From the NCBI GenBank assembly GCA_963750915.1, contig CAVVSF010000012.1:351877-415876 (forward strand): a stretch of 64,000 nucleotides of DNA. Direction: 5' to 3'. This document shows positions 8,685 to 16,218 of the stretch, one piece after another (position 1 is the first letter of the stretch; the number at the start of each line of letters is the position of its first letter). Source of the stretch: DATBJJ01 sp963750915. Its GTDB lineage: Bacteria; Acidobacteriota; Vicinamibacteria; Vicinamibacterales; 2-12-FULL-66-21. Under the pieces are notes generated by a model that made no database searches, had not been told where the DNA came from, and saw only the letters and a list, made by a program, of their open reading frames with translations. The position numbers were made by a program, and so were the translations under genes.

Positions 8685-9493
8685 GCCGCACTCCCCCGGC
8701 GCAGCGCCCGCAACGCGGCGCCCGGATCGGGCTGAGTAATCAGCCGCTCGCCGACGAGAAAGGCGTGATAACCGAGCGCGCTCAGACGAGCGATGTCGTC
8801 GAATGAACGGATACCGCTTTCGGCGACGGCGGTGACGGCCGGCGGGATCCTCGGCGCAATCGTCTCCAGCACGTCGAGATCGACGGTCAGCGTCCGCAGG
8901 TTCCGGCTGTTGACTCCGATGATCGCCGCGCCGGCGTCAACCGCGCGCTCGAGCTCCCGGGCGTCGTGCACTTCGACGAGGGTGGCGAGACCGTAGGACC
9001 GCGCTTTTGCCGAGAGCCCGGTGAGCTCCGGGTCACTCAGCGCGCCGACAATCAGCAGCACGGCATCGGCGCCGGCGGCGACGGCCTCCGCGAGTTGATA
9101 TTCATCGACGATGAAGTCCTTGCGCAGCAGCGGCACGTCGACGGCGGCGCGCACCGCCTCGAGATGCGCCAGGCTGCCATCGAAGAACGTCGGCTCGGTC
9201 AGGACCGAGATTGCCGCGGCGCCAGCCGCAGCATAGCTTGCGGCATGAACCGCCGGAGAGTAGTCCTTCCGGAGGATGCCGCGGGAGGGCGATCGCCGCT
9301 TGCATTCCGCGACGATACGAGGCGCCGCCGACGAACGCAGCGCCGCCGCGAAGGCCTCGCCCCGTGGGCGACGGCTGACGCCGTCGAGCAGGACGTCTGT
9401 CGGCACTGCCTGTCGACGCGCCGTCGCCGCATGACGCGTCGCCGCGACGATCGTGTCGAGCAGGCTCGATTCGACCAGATCGGCCGGTGTCAT
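8681..9493 (-). CDS. trpC: Indole-3-glycerol-phosphate synthase
   Basis: 270 residues from ATG at 9493, which overlaps the trpD stop. A beta/alpha barrel that closes the indole ring. Family motifs: IVAECKRRSPSRGIL (substrate-binding Lys), LTEPTFFDGS, LLRKDFIVDEYQ (catalytic Lys), VLLIVGAL, EVHDARELERA, IIGVNSRNLRT, and AVAESGIRS. Length is normal. The longer frame reading upstream is trpD in another frame. Confidence 0.95.
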   Translation of the reverse strand: MTPADLVESSLLDTIVAATRHAATARRQAVPTDVLLDGVSRRPRGEAFAAALRSSAAPRIVAECKRRSPSRGILRKDYSPAVHAASYAAAGAAAISVLTEPTFFDGSLAHLEAVRAAVDVPLLRKDFIVDEYQLAEAVAAGADAVLLIVGALSDPELTGLSAKARSYGLATLVEVHDARELERAVDAGAAIIGVNSRNLRTLTVDLDVLETIAPRIPPAVTAVAESGIRSFDDIARLSALGYHAFLVGERLITQPDPGAALRALRRGSAA

Positions 9494-10512
9494 GCCGCGG
9501 CCTCCTCGTTCGAAACCCGCACCAGTCGCTCGAGGACGGCCGCCGCGGCGCCGCTGTCGAGCGCGGCTGCGGCCCGGATGATGCCTTCGCCGATCGTCGG
9601 CGCGGCGCCCGCGATCATCAGTGAGGCTCCCGCGTTCAGGACGACGATGTCGCGCCGGGCGCCGGTGGCGCCTTCGAGAACCGACCTGGCGATCCTGGCG
9701 TTGTCGGCGGCGTCTCCGCCGCGTAGCGACTCTGGCGGCGCCTTGGCGACGCCGACGTCGGCCGGGTGGAGATAGAACGTGTTGACGGCGCCGTGCCGGC
9801 ACTCGGAGACCTTGGTATACCCCGTCGTCGAGATCTCGTCGAGGCCGTCGGCGCCGTGGACGACCCAGGCGCGATCCGAGCCGAGCATCGCCAGCGAGCG
9901 CGCCACCAGTTCGGTCAGTTCCGGGCGGGGCACGCCGACCAGCTGGCGCGACGCGCCGGCAGGATTCGTCAACGGCCCGAGAAGATTGAAGGCGGTGCGG
10001 ACGCCGAGGTCGCGGCGCGTCGGCGCCGCGTGCCGCATCGACGGATGAAACGTCGGTGCGAAGAAGAACGCGATGCCGGCTTCGTCGAGGCAGCGTTCGA
10101 CCACCACCGGCGCGGCCGTGATGCTGACGCCGAGCGCTTCGAACAGGTCGGCACTGCCGCAGCGGCTCGACACCGATCGATTGCCATGTTTCGCGACCGG
10201 GACGCCGCAGGCGGCGACGACCAGCGCCGCGATCGTCGAGACATTGAATGTGTGGGCGCGATCGCCGCCGGTGCCGCAGGTATCGAACACGCCGTCGTGG
10301 GGGCGTGTCAGCCTGGTCGCCCGCGCGCGCATGGTCCGGGCCAGGCCGACGACTTCCGCCGGCCGCTCGCCCTTCATCGCCAGGGCGATGAGGAGCCCGG
10401 CGATCTGCGCCGGCTGGGCCCGGCCCTCCATGATCTCGTCCATCGCCGCCGCGGCCTCCTCGACCGAGAGGTCCTGCCGGCGCTGAAGCTTTTCGATCAG
10501 CGTCGCGAACAT
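9490..10512 (-). CDS. trpD: Anthranilate phosphoribosyltransferase
   Basis: 340 residues from ATG at 10512. Transfers phosphoribose from PRPP to anthranilate. The glycine-rich PRPP site is in DTCGTGGDRAHTFNVST (near residues 80-96), followed by KHGNRSVSSRCGSADLFEALG, FFFAPTFHPSM, and NLLGPLTNPA. The start and the trpG stop overlap as TGATG, suggesting coupled translation. It is a separate gene from trpG, unlike the fused TrpGD of enterics. Confidence 0.95.
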   Translation of the reverse strand: MFATLIEKLQRRQDLSVEEAAAAMDEIMEGRAQPAQIAGLLIALAMKGERPAEVVGLARTMRARATRLTRPHDGVFDTCGTGGDRAHTFNVSTIAALVVAACGVPVAKHGNRSVSSRCGSADLFEALGVSITAAPVVVERCLDEAGIAFFFAPTFHPSMRHAAPTRRDLGVRTAFNLLGPLTNPAGASRQLVGVPRPELTELVARSLAMLGSDRAWVVHGADGLDEISTTGYTKVSECRHGAVNTFYLHPADVGVAKAPPESLRGGDAADNARIARSVLEGATGARRDIVVLNAGASLMIAGAAPTIGEGIIRAAAALDSGAAAAVLERLVRVSNEEAAA

Positions 10513-11072
10513 CACATCTCCAGGAAGTTGCGCAGCAGCGTCCGGCCTTCGTTCGTCAGCACGGACTCGGGGTGGAACTGAACGCCGTGGACCGGGAACG
10601 ACTTGTGTCGGACACCCATCACCGTGCCGTCCTCGGTCTGGGCGGCGAGCTCGAGCTCCTCCGGCAGCGGCTGGGCGACAACCAGTGAATGATACCGGCC
10701 GGCCGAGAACGGTTGAGAGAGGTTGGCGAAGACCCCTTTTCCGTCGTGATGCACCGTCGACGTCTTGCCGTGCATCAGCGTCGAGGCCCGCACCACTGAG
10801 CCGCCGAAGGCGAGGCCGATACCCTGGTGTCCGAGACAGACGCCGAGCACCGGCAGCGTCGGCCCGAAGCGCTTGATGACCTCGACCGAGATGCCGGCGT
10901 CCTCCGGCCGTCCCGGCCCGGGCGAGATGACGATCCGCTCCGGTCGCATGGCGGCGACATCGTCCGCCGTGATCTCGTCGTTGCGCTTCACGACCGGCGG
11001 CGCCCCGAGCTCGCCGAGGTACTGCGCCAGGTTGAAGGTGAACGAGTCGTAGTTGTCGATGAGGAGAATCAC
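10512..11072 (-). CDS. trpG: Anthranilate synthase, glutamine amidotransferase subunit
   Basis: 186-residue class I glutamine amidotransferase. The catalytic Cys is in VLGVCLGHQGIG and the His/Glu pair in GVQFHPESV near the C-terminus; SPGPGRPEDAG forms part of the oxyanion site. It supplies ammonia to TrpE. It could also serve aminodeoxychorismate synthase (PabA role), as no pabA is visible here. Start overlaps the trpE stop as ATGA. Confidence 0.94.
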   Translation of the reverse strand: MILLIDNYDSFTFNLAQYLGELGAPPVVKRNDEITADDVAAMRPERIVISPGPGRPEDAGISVEVIKRFGPTLPVLGVCLGHQGIGLAFGGSVVRASTLMHGKTSTVHHDGKGVFANLSQPFSAGRYHSLVVAQPLPEELELAAQTEDGTVMGVRHKSFPVHGVQFHPESVLTNEGRTLLRNFLEM

Positions 11073-12586
11073 AGTCCCGCTTCCGCCATGGCGAGCGCCT
11101 GCAGCAGCGCCCGGGCTTTGTCCCGCGTTTCCTCGTACTCGGCCGCGGGGTTCGAGTCAGCGACGATGCCGGCGCCCGCCTGGATGTGGGCGCGGCCGCC
11201 GCGAATGATGATGGTGCGAATGGCGATGCAGAAATCGAGGTTGCCGGCGAAGTCGAGATAGCCAATCGCCCCGGCATAGATGTCGCGGCGCGTCGGCTCG
11301 AGCTCCGACAAGATCTGCATCGCGCGGATCTTCGGCGCGCCCGAGACCGTCCCGGCCGGGAAGCAGGCGACGAGGGCATCGAGATGGTCGCAGTCCTCGG
11401 CCAGCTTGCCGTCGACCGTCGACACCAGGTGCATGACGTGCGAATAGCGTTCGAGCGCCATGTACTGGGGCACCCGGACCGAGCCGTACTCGCAGACGCG
11501 GCCGAGATCGTTGCGCCCCAGATCGACGAGCATGACGTGCTCGGCGCGCTCCTTCTCGTTGCGCTTCAGCTCCTCCGCCAGCCGCAGATCGTCGTCGTCG
11601 TTGGCGCCGCGCGGCCGCGTCCCGGCGATCGGATGAGTCTCGGCGCGGCGCCCCTCGACCCGCACCAGCATCTCCGGCGACGAGCCGACGATGGCGAGCC
11701 CGCCCATGCGGATGAAATACATGTAAGGCGACGGGTTGACGTGCCGCAGCGCGCGATAGACGGTGAATGGATCGGCGGTGACGTCGGTCTCGAAGCGCTG
11801 AGACAGCACCGCCTGGTAGATGTCGCCGGCGGCGATGCGCTCCTTGATCGTGCGCACGCCCGCTTCGTAGGTCTCGCGGGTCTGGTTCGCCCGCACCTCG
11901 GGAGCCTGCCCCGATGCCGGCTCCGGCTGCGACAACCCCCGCTCCAGCTCACGCTCGAGGAACTGGATCTTGGCGCAGGCGAACTGGTAGAGCGCCTCCA
12001 GGTCCTCGTCGCCGGTGATGCGCGCGTTGGCGATGATCAGGATGCGGTGCTTGACGTGATCGAAGGCGAGCACCGTGTCGAAGATCATGAACCCGGCGTC
12101 GTCGTGCCGCGGCTCAGCCTCGCCGCCGGCGGCGGCGCGGCGTTCGTCGGCCTGCTGCCACGCCGACTCGAGCACCGGTTCGAAGACCGGCGAAGCGTCG
12201 TAGCCGATGAAGCCGACGGCGCCGCCGGTGAAGCGCGGCAGGCCGGGCACGAACGGCGAGCGCAGCTCGGCCATCAGCTGCCGCAGCGTCGGCACGAACG
12301 GCGCCTCTCCCTCGGTCACCGTGCCCGAGCGTTCGATCGAGGTCCCGTTTCCGTTCGCCCGCAGCACGAGAAACGGATCCTTGCCGAGAAAGGAGTAGCG
12401 CGCGACCTGCTCGCCGCCCTCGACGCTCTCGAACAGGAACGCGTAGTCGGAGTGCTCGGCGATCTTGAGGAAAGCGGACACCGGCGTCAGGAGGTCGGCA
12501 ATGATCTCCTTGACGACGGGCACGAACGTGCCGCGCCGGGCGAGGTCGACGAACTCTTCGAAAGTCGTTTGCTTCATCTCAATCAA
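11069..12586 (-). CDS. trpE: Anthranilate synthase component I
   Basis: 505 residues; converts chorismate and ammonia to anthranilate. The N-terminal region contains the likely Trp feedback segment (FLFESVEGGEQVARYSFLG), and the catalytic half has IVGSSPEMLVR, HPIAGTRPRG, VDLGRNDLGRV, AGTVSGAPKIRAMQIL and GAIGYLDFAGNLDF. Full length for TrpE rather than PabB. Its first codons overlap the aroDE stop by 8 bases, so aroDE and trpE are read from one message under the leader described at 14060-14216. Confidence 0.96.
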   Translation of the reverse strand: MIEMKQTTFEEFVDLARRGTFVPVVKEIIADLLTPVSAFLKIAEHSDYAFLFESVEGGEQVARYSFLGKDPFLVLRANGNGTSIERSGTVTEGEAPFVPTLRQLMAELRSPFVPGLPRFTGGAVGFIGYDASPVFEPVLESAWQQADERRAAAGGEAEPRHDDAGFMIFDTVLAFDHVKHRILIIANARITGDEDLEALYQFACAKIQFLERELERGLSQPEPASGQAPEVRANQTRETYEAGVRTIKERIAAGDIYQAVLSQRFETDVTADPFTVYRALRHVNPSPYMYFIRMGGLAIVGSSPEMLVRVEGRRAETHPIAGTRPRGANDDDDLRLAEELKRNEKERAEHVMLVDLGRNDLGRVCEYGSVRVPQYMALERYSHVMHLVSTVDGKLAEDCDHLDALVACFPAGTVSGAPKIRAMQILSELEPTRRDIYAGAIGYLDFAGNLDFCIAIRTIIIRGGRAHIQAGAGIVADSNPAAEYEETRDKARALLQALAMAEAGL

Positions 12587-14058
12587 CCACTGACGCCGCC
12601 GTGGTCACGTCGCGAAACAGCCCGGTCGGCGGCCGCTGTCCCGTCCACGATTCGAATTGCCGCTCGGCCTGGGCAATCAGCATCTCCATCCCGCCGATCG
12701 TCTCGCAGCCCGCGGCGCGCGCCTGCGCGAGCAGCGCCGTCTCGGCTGGCGTGTACACCAGGTCGTAGACCACCCGGCCGGTCGTCGGCGCGCCGGCCAT
12801 CGGGTTACCCGGCAGTACCGAGCTGCCAAGCGTGGTCGCGTTGACGAGCAGGTCCCAGGTGCCTGCAGCCGGCGGCCATTCGCCGGCGGCGCTGCCGGTT
12901 GCCGCCGCGATCGCCGAAGCGGCATCCGCATTCCGTGCCGAGATCGTCACCGCTGCCCCGCGGTCGACGAGCGCGACTGCCGCGGCCCGGGCGGCACCGC
13001 CGGCGCCGAGGATCGTGGCGCGAATCCCCTTCGGCGCGAGACGGCCGGTCAGGGGCTCGAGAAACCCCTCGACGTCGGTGTTCGACCCAATCCAGCGGCC
13101 GTGTTCGACGCGAAGGGTGTTGATGGCGCCGACCCGCCGGGCCAGGTTGTCGACTTCGTCGACGGCCGACATCAGGTCGATCTTGAACGGCGTCGTGATG
13201 CTGGCGCCGCGCAGGCCGCTCTCGCGCGCGAAGCGGACGAAGTCGGCGCTGTCGCGCGGCTCGAGCGGGACGTAGACGGCGTTCAACCCGAGCGCGGCGA
13301 ACCCCGCGTTGTGCATGATCGGCGATCGTGAATGCACGATCGGCTTGCCGACGACGGCGTAGAGCGCCGCGTCGGGCGCGATGCGCTTGAACTGGAAATC
13401 GCGCAGCAGCCGCGTCAGCGAGAGCTGGCCGGGGGCGACGGCATCGCCGGCGTAGGTCCAGCGGCTGCCGAGCCTCGACGCCAGTACCCGCGACGCCAGT
13501 CCGGCGCTGCCCATCGCAATCAGCACCTGCCCCTGGCCCGGATTCGTCGCCGTTCGTCGCCGCGAGGGTGAACAGCGGCAGCATTTCCTCGAGGCTGTCG
13601 ACGCGCACCGACAGCTTTGCGATCTCGGCGCCGGTCCGGCGCAGCGCCGCGACGCGCGCCGGGATGTCCGACGGCGCCCCGTCGAATCGATGCTCGCTGA
13701 CGACGATGCGCCGACCGCCGGTCTGTCGAATCAGGTCGGGCGCGAACGTGGCCGCGGCCTCGACGTCGACGTACGCGGCCCCACAGGCCAGGGCGGTCTC
13801 GAGTACCCGGCGCCGATCGTCCTCACTGCCGTCAAACTTGCCACCTTCCCAGGCGGCGCGGCAGGTCACGATCGCGGGCAGCCGGCAGCCCGCGAGCGCC
13901 GCCGCGGCATCGGGACGATCGACGAAGTCGAGCCGCAGTTCCACCATGTCGGCGCCGCTGACAGCGTCGCGCTGACGACGGATCTCGTCGGTGGTCGCAC
14001 CGGTCACGACGGCACAGATTTGTGGCGGCACACTCGTCACGGAAACTCGTCCCAACAC
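12579..14058 (-). CDS. aroDE: Bifunctional 3-dehydroquinate dehydratase/shikimate dehydrogenase, broken by a one-base frameshift
   Basis: The N-terminal part (14058 to about 13550) is a type I dehydroquinase: Glu in DMVELRLDF, His in VVSEHRFDG and the Schiff-base Lys in EIAKLSVRVDS. The C-terminal part is a shikimate dehydrogenase: LYAVVGKPIVHSRSPIMHNA, the lysine in GASITTPFK, and the NADP site ATILGAGGAARA. They catalyse consecutive steps to shikimate. The frame changes between about 13527 and 13560; the span is 1 modulo 3, so one extra base explains it. The GTG at 14058 has a GAGGGGG Shine-Dalgarno 8 bases upstream, which lies inside the attenuator hairpin. A later GTG at 14040 is the alternative start. 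Confidence 0.88.
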
Positions 14059-14059
14059 G

Positions 14060-14094
14060 AAAAAAGCCCCCTCAGCACCAGGCTGAGGGGGCTT
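14060..14094 (-). terminator. Tryptophan attenuator: intrinsic terminator of the trp leader
   Basis: In the minus-strand transcript, AAGCCCCCTCAG (14094-14083) pairs with CTGAGGGGGCTT (14075-14064), a 12-bp GC-rich stem with a 7-base loop, followed by six U (14065-14060). A second copy of the descending arm, CTGAGGGGGC, occurs earlier at 14146-14137 inside the leader peptide gene; it can pair with the same ascending arm to form the competing antiterminator. A small extra hairpin (CCTGCC/GGCAGG, 14125-14110) lies between. The terminator stands between trpL and aroDE. Confidence 0.92.
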
Positions 14095-14126
14095 CTTCGG
14101 AATCCTGAACCCTGCCCGTCGGCAGG

Positions 14127-14216
14127 TTAGCGGATGGCCCCCTCAGCGCACGCGTACCACCACCAATAGGACGACTTGGTCCCACGGCCGGCGAGCGCGC
14201 TGCTAAACGAGGTCAT
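14127..14216 (-). CDS. trpL: trp operon leader peptide with three consecutive Trp codons
   Basis: 29 codons starting ATG at 14216 and ending TAA at 14129-14127. Residues 18-20 are Trp-Trp-Trp (codons at 14165-14157), flanked by Tyr on both sides (YWWWY). The Ala-Glu-Gly-Ala codons that follow coincide with the antiterminator strand GCTGAGGGGGCC (14147-14136). A ribosome paused at the Trp codons leaves this strand free to capture the terminator's first arm; one that reaches the stop covers it, allowing termination. No good Shine-Dalgarno precedes the ATG, and the likely transcript start is only about 6 bases upstream, so initiation may be near-leaderless. A GTG directly before the ATG is an alternative start. 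Confidence 0.9.
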   Translation of the reverse strand: MTSFSSALAGRGTKSSYWWWYACAEGAIR

Positions 14217-14228
14217 CACGAGGGCGGA

Positions 14229-14257
14229 ACGATAGCACCTTTCTCCTTGACCTGCAA
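14229..14257 (-). promoter_or_regulatory. Probable sigma-70 promoter of the trp leader and aromatic operon
   Basis: Minus-strand TTGCAG (14257-14252), a 17-base spacer and TATCGT (14234-14229). The predicted transcript would start near 14222, about 6 bases before the trpL ATG. Its -35 box overlaps the -35 box of the divergent promoter by one base. A TATAAG at 14275-14270 is a weaker alternative -10 without a matching -35. Confidence 0.55.
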
Positions 14258-14275
14258 GCAGATGGTCCTTATAAC
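14247..14275 (+). promoter_or_regulatory. Sigma-70 promoter for the S55 peptidase gene
   Basis: TTGACC (14247-14252), 17-base spacer, TATAAC (14270-14275). This is one of the best consensus matches in the window and is placed about 33 bases before the ATG at 14308. Confidence 0.7.
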
Positions 14276-14307
14276 TGGAAGAGATTCCCGATTTTTCCTT
14301 AACAATC

Positions 14308-16182
14308 ATGAAGTTACGAATCGCCGTCCTCCTCGCGGTCCTGCTCGGCGCCTCCGTGCCGACGGGCACGTCGAGCGTTGCGTCGCTGATGCCGGTGGAA
14401 GAGATTCGACCGGGCATGATCGGCGTCGGCCGCACCGTGTTCGAAGGCGCCGAGCTCAAGGAGTTCAAAGCCGAGATCATCGGCGTCCTGCGCAACGTCC
14501 AGGGGCCGAAGCGCGACCTCATCCTGGCGCGGCTCTCCGGCGCCGATCTCGCGGAGTCAGGCGTCGCGCAAGGCATGAGCGGCAGCCCCGTGTATATCGG
14601 CGGCCGCCTGATCGGTGCCGTCTCGTACTCGATCGGATCGTTCCCGAAAGAGCCGATCGCCGGCATCACGCCGATCGCGGAGATGAAGGATGCGACGCCG
14701 CTGCCGCCCCGGCGCGCCGCGGCGCAGGGCCGGCTCGATCTGCCGGTGACGCCTGAAGGGCTGAGCGCCGCGCTTGCGGCGGTGTCGGCTCGCATCGCCC
14801 CGTTCGCGCGCCGGCCGGCCGACGTGCAGGCGATTGGCCTCCCGGCGGTCGAGGGTGCGCATCTCGGCGCGATGCTTCGCCCGATCGCGACGCCGCTCCT
14901 GATGGGCGGCTTCGAGCCCGACACCGTGGCGTTGATCAGCGGCGCCTTTCGCGGCGCCGGGTTCACGCCGGTCGTCACGGGCAGCGGCTCGGCGCAGAAC
15001 CCGCCGGCGCTCGGTCCGCTGCGTGAGGGGGATGCGATCGGGGTCGCGCTCGCGTCCGGCGACGTCGAGATGGGCGCCACCGGCACGGTCACGCACATCG
15101 ACGGCGACAGCGTCTATGCCTTCGGCCACCCGATGTACAACCTCGGTCCGACCGAGTTCCCGCTGACCCGCGCCTACGTCCACACCATCCTGCCGAGCAT
15201 GATGACGTCGTTCAAGATCTCGTCGATGGGCGAGACGATCGGCACGATGCGCCAGGACCGCGCGACGGCGATCGCCGGCACGCTCGGCAAGGGCCCGGCG
15301 ATGGTCCCGATCACGGTGACGCTGCAGCGCTCCGCCGACATCCTGACGCCGGGCGCGGCGCAGGACACCTCCGTCCGCACCTTCAAGTACTCCGTCGTGA
15401 ACGACCAGATGTTCACGCCGCTCATCGCCTACGTCGGGCTGTTCAACACGCTCTCGGCCTACGAGCGCCAGTTCGGCGCCGCCTCCTTCGCGATCAAGAG
15501 CCGGGCCCGCCTCAAGGGGCACGCGGATCTGACGCTCGAAGACGTCTACACCGGCGACTCCGCGATGGTCGGGGCCTCGACCTCGATCGCCGGGCCGCTG
15601 ACCATGCTGCTCGGGAACGACCTCGAACCGGTCAGCATCGAGGGCATGGAGATCTCGATCACGGCCTCCGAAGTGCCCAAGAGCGTCAGCATCGAACGCG
15701 TCTGGCTCGACGACATCCGGCCGCGCGCCGGGCGGACGACCGCTCTCAAGATCCTGACCAGGAGCTACCGCGGCGAGGAGAAGATTTCGACCGTGGCGAT
15801 CGACATCCCGGCGAACGCCGCCAACCGGCTCTCGATCCTGGTGACCGACGGGCGGCAGTTGAACGCGATCGAACAGCGCGACGTCCGCCGCTCGCTCGAC
15901 CCCCAGTCGGTCGCGCAGCTGGTCAAGCTGCTGAACGAAACCCGCCGCAACAACCGCATCTACGTCCGCCTGATGTCCGGTACCCCCGGCGCGGTCGTCA
16001 ACGGCGAGGCGATGTCGTCGCTGCCGCCGTCGGTGCTGGCGGTGCTCGAAGGCGATCGCAACAGCGGCAGCTTCACGCCGATGCGGAGCGCCACGCTCGG
16101 CGAGTGGGAGCTGCCGGTCGATTCGGCGGTCAGCGGCTCGCGGCTGCTGACGATCGACGTCGACAACGGATCCGGCCGCTGA
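14308..16182 (+). CDS. Secreted SpoIVB-type (S55 family) peptidase domain protein
   Basis: 624 residues. An N-terminal signal sequence (hydrophobic residues 3-20) is followed directly by an S55 chymotrypsin-like fold. The nucleophile motif GMSGSPV is at residues 89-95, and a conserved histidine segment is in DSVYAFGHPMYNLGP. SpoIVB peptidases signal across membranes during sporulation, but Acidobacteriota encode many S55 proteins with no sporulation role known. The C-terminal third is beta-rich and of unknown function. It is transcribed divergently from the trp operon and is followed 36 bases later by a secreted propeller gene, probably in one operon. Confidence 0.85.
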   Translation: MKLRIAVLLAVLLGASVPTGTSSVASLMPVEEIRPGMIGVGRTVFEGAELKEFKAEIIGVLRNVQGPKRDLILARLSGADLAESGVAQGMSGSPVYIGGRLIGAVSYSIGSFPKEPIAGITPIAEMKDATPLPPRRAAAQGRLDLPVTPEGLSAALAAVSARIAPFARRPADVQAIGLPAVEGAHLGAMLRPIATPLLMGGFEPDTVALISGAFRGAGFTPVVTGSGSAQNPPALGPLREGDAIGVALASGDVEMGATGTVTHIDGDSVYAFGHPMYNLGPTEFPLTRAYVHTILPSMMTSFKISSMGETIGTMRQDRATAIAGTLGKGPAMVPITVTLQRSADILTPGAAQDTSVRTFKYSVVNDQMFTPLIAYVGLFNTLSAYERQFGAASFAIKSRARLKGHADLTLEDVYTGDSAMVGASTSIAGPLTMLLGNDLEPVSIEGMEISITASEVPKSVSIERVWLDDIRPRAGRTTALKILTRSYRGEEKISTVAIDIPANAANRLSILVTDGRQLNAIEQRDVRRSLDPQSVAQLVKLLNETRRNNRIYVRLMSGTPGAVVNGEAMSSLPPSVLAVLEGDRNSGSFTPMRSATLGEWELPVDSAVSGSRLLTIDVDNGSGR

Positions 16183-16218
16183 TGGCCGTCGCCGCTTCCC
16201 TGTTCTCCACTATTATTC

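Noticed and set aside
14127..15098. 323-codon minus-strand frame ending at the trp leader stop
   Set aside because: Only its last 29 codons are meaningful (trpL); the rest is antisense to the S55 peptidase gene and lies upstream of the trp promoter.
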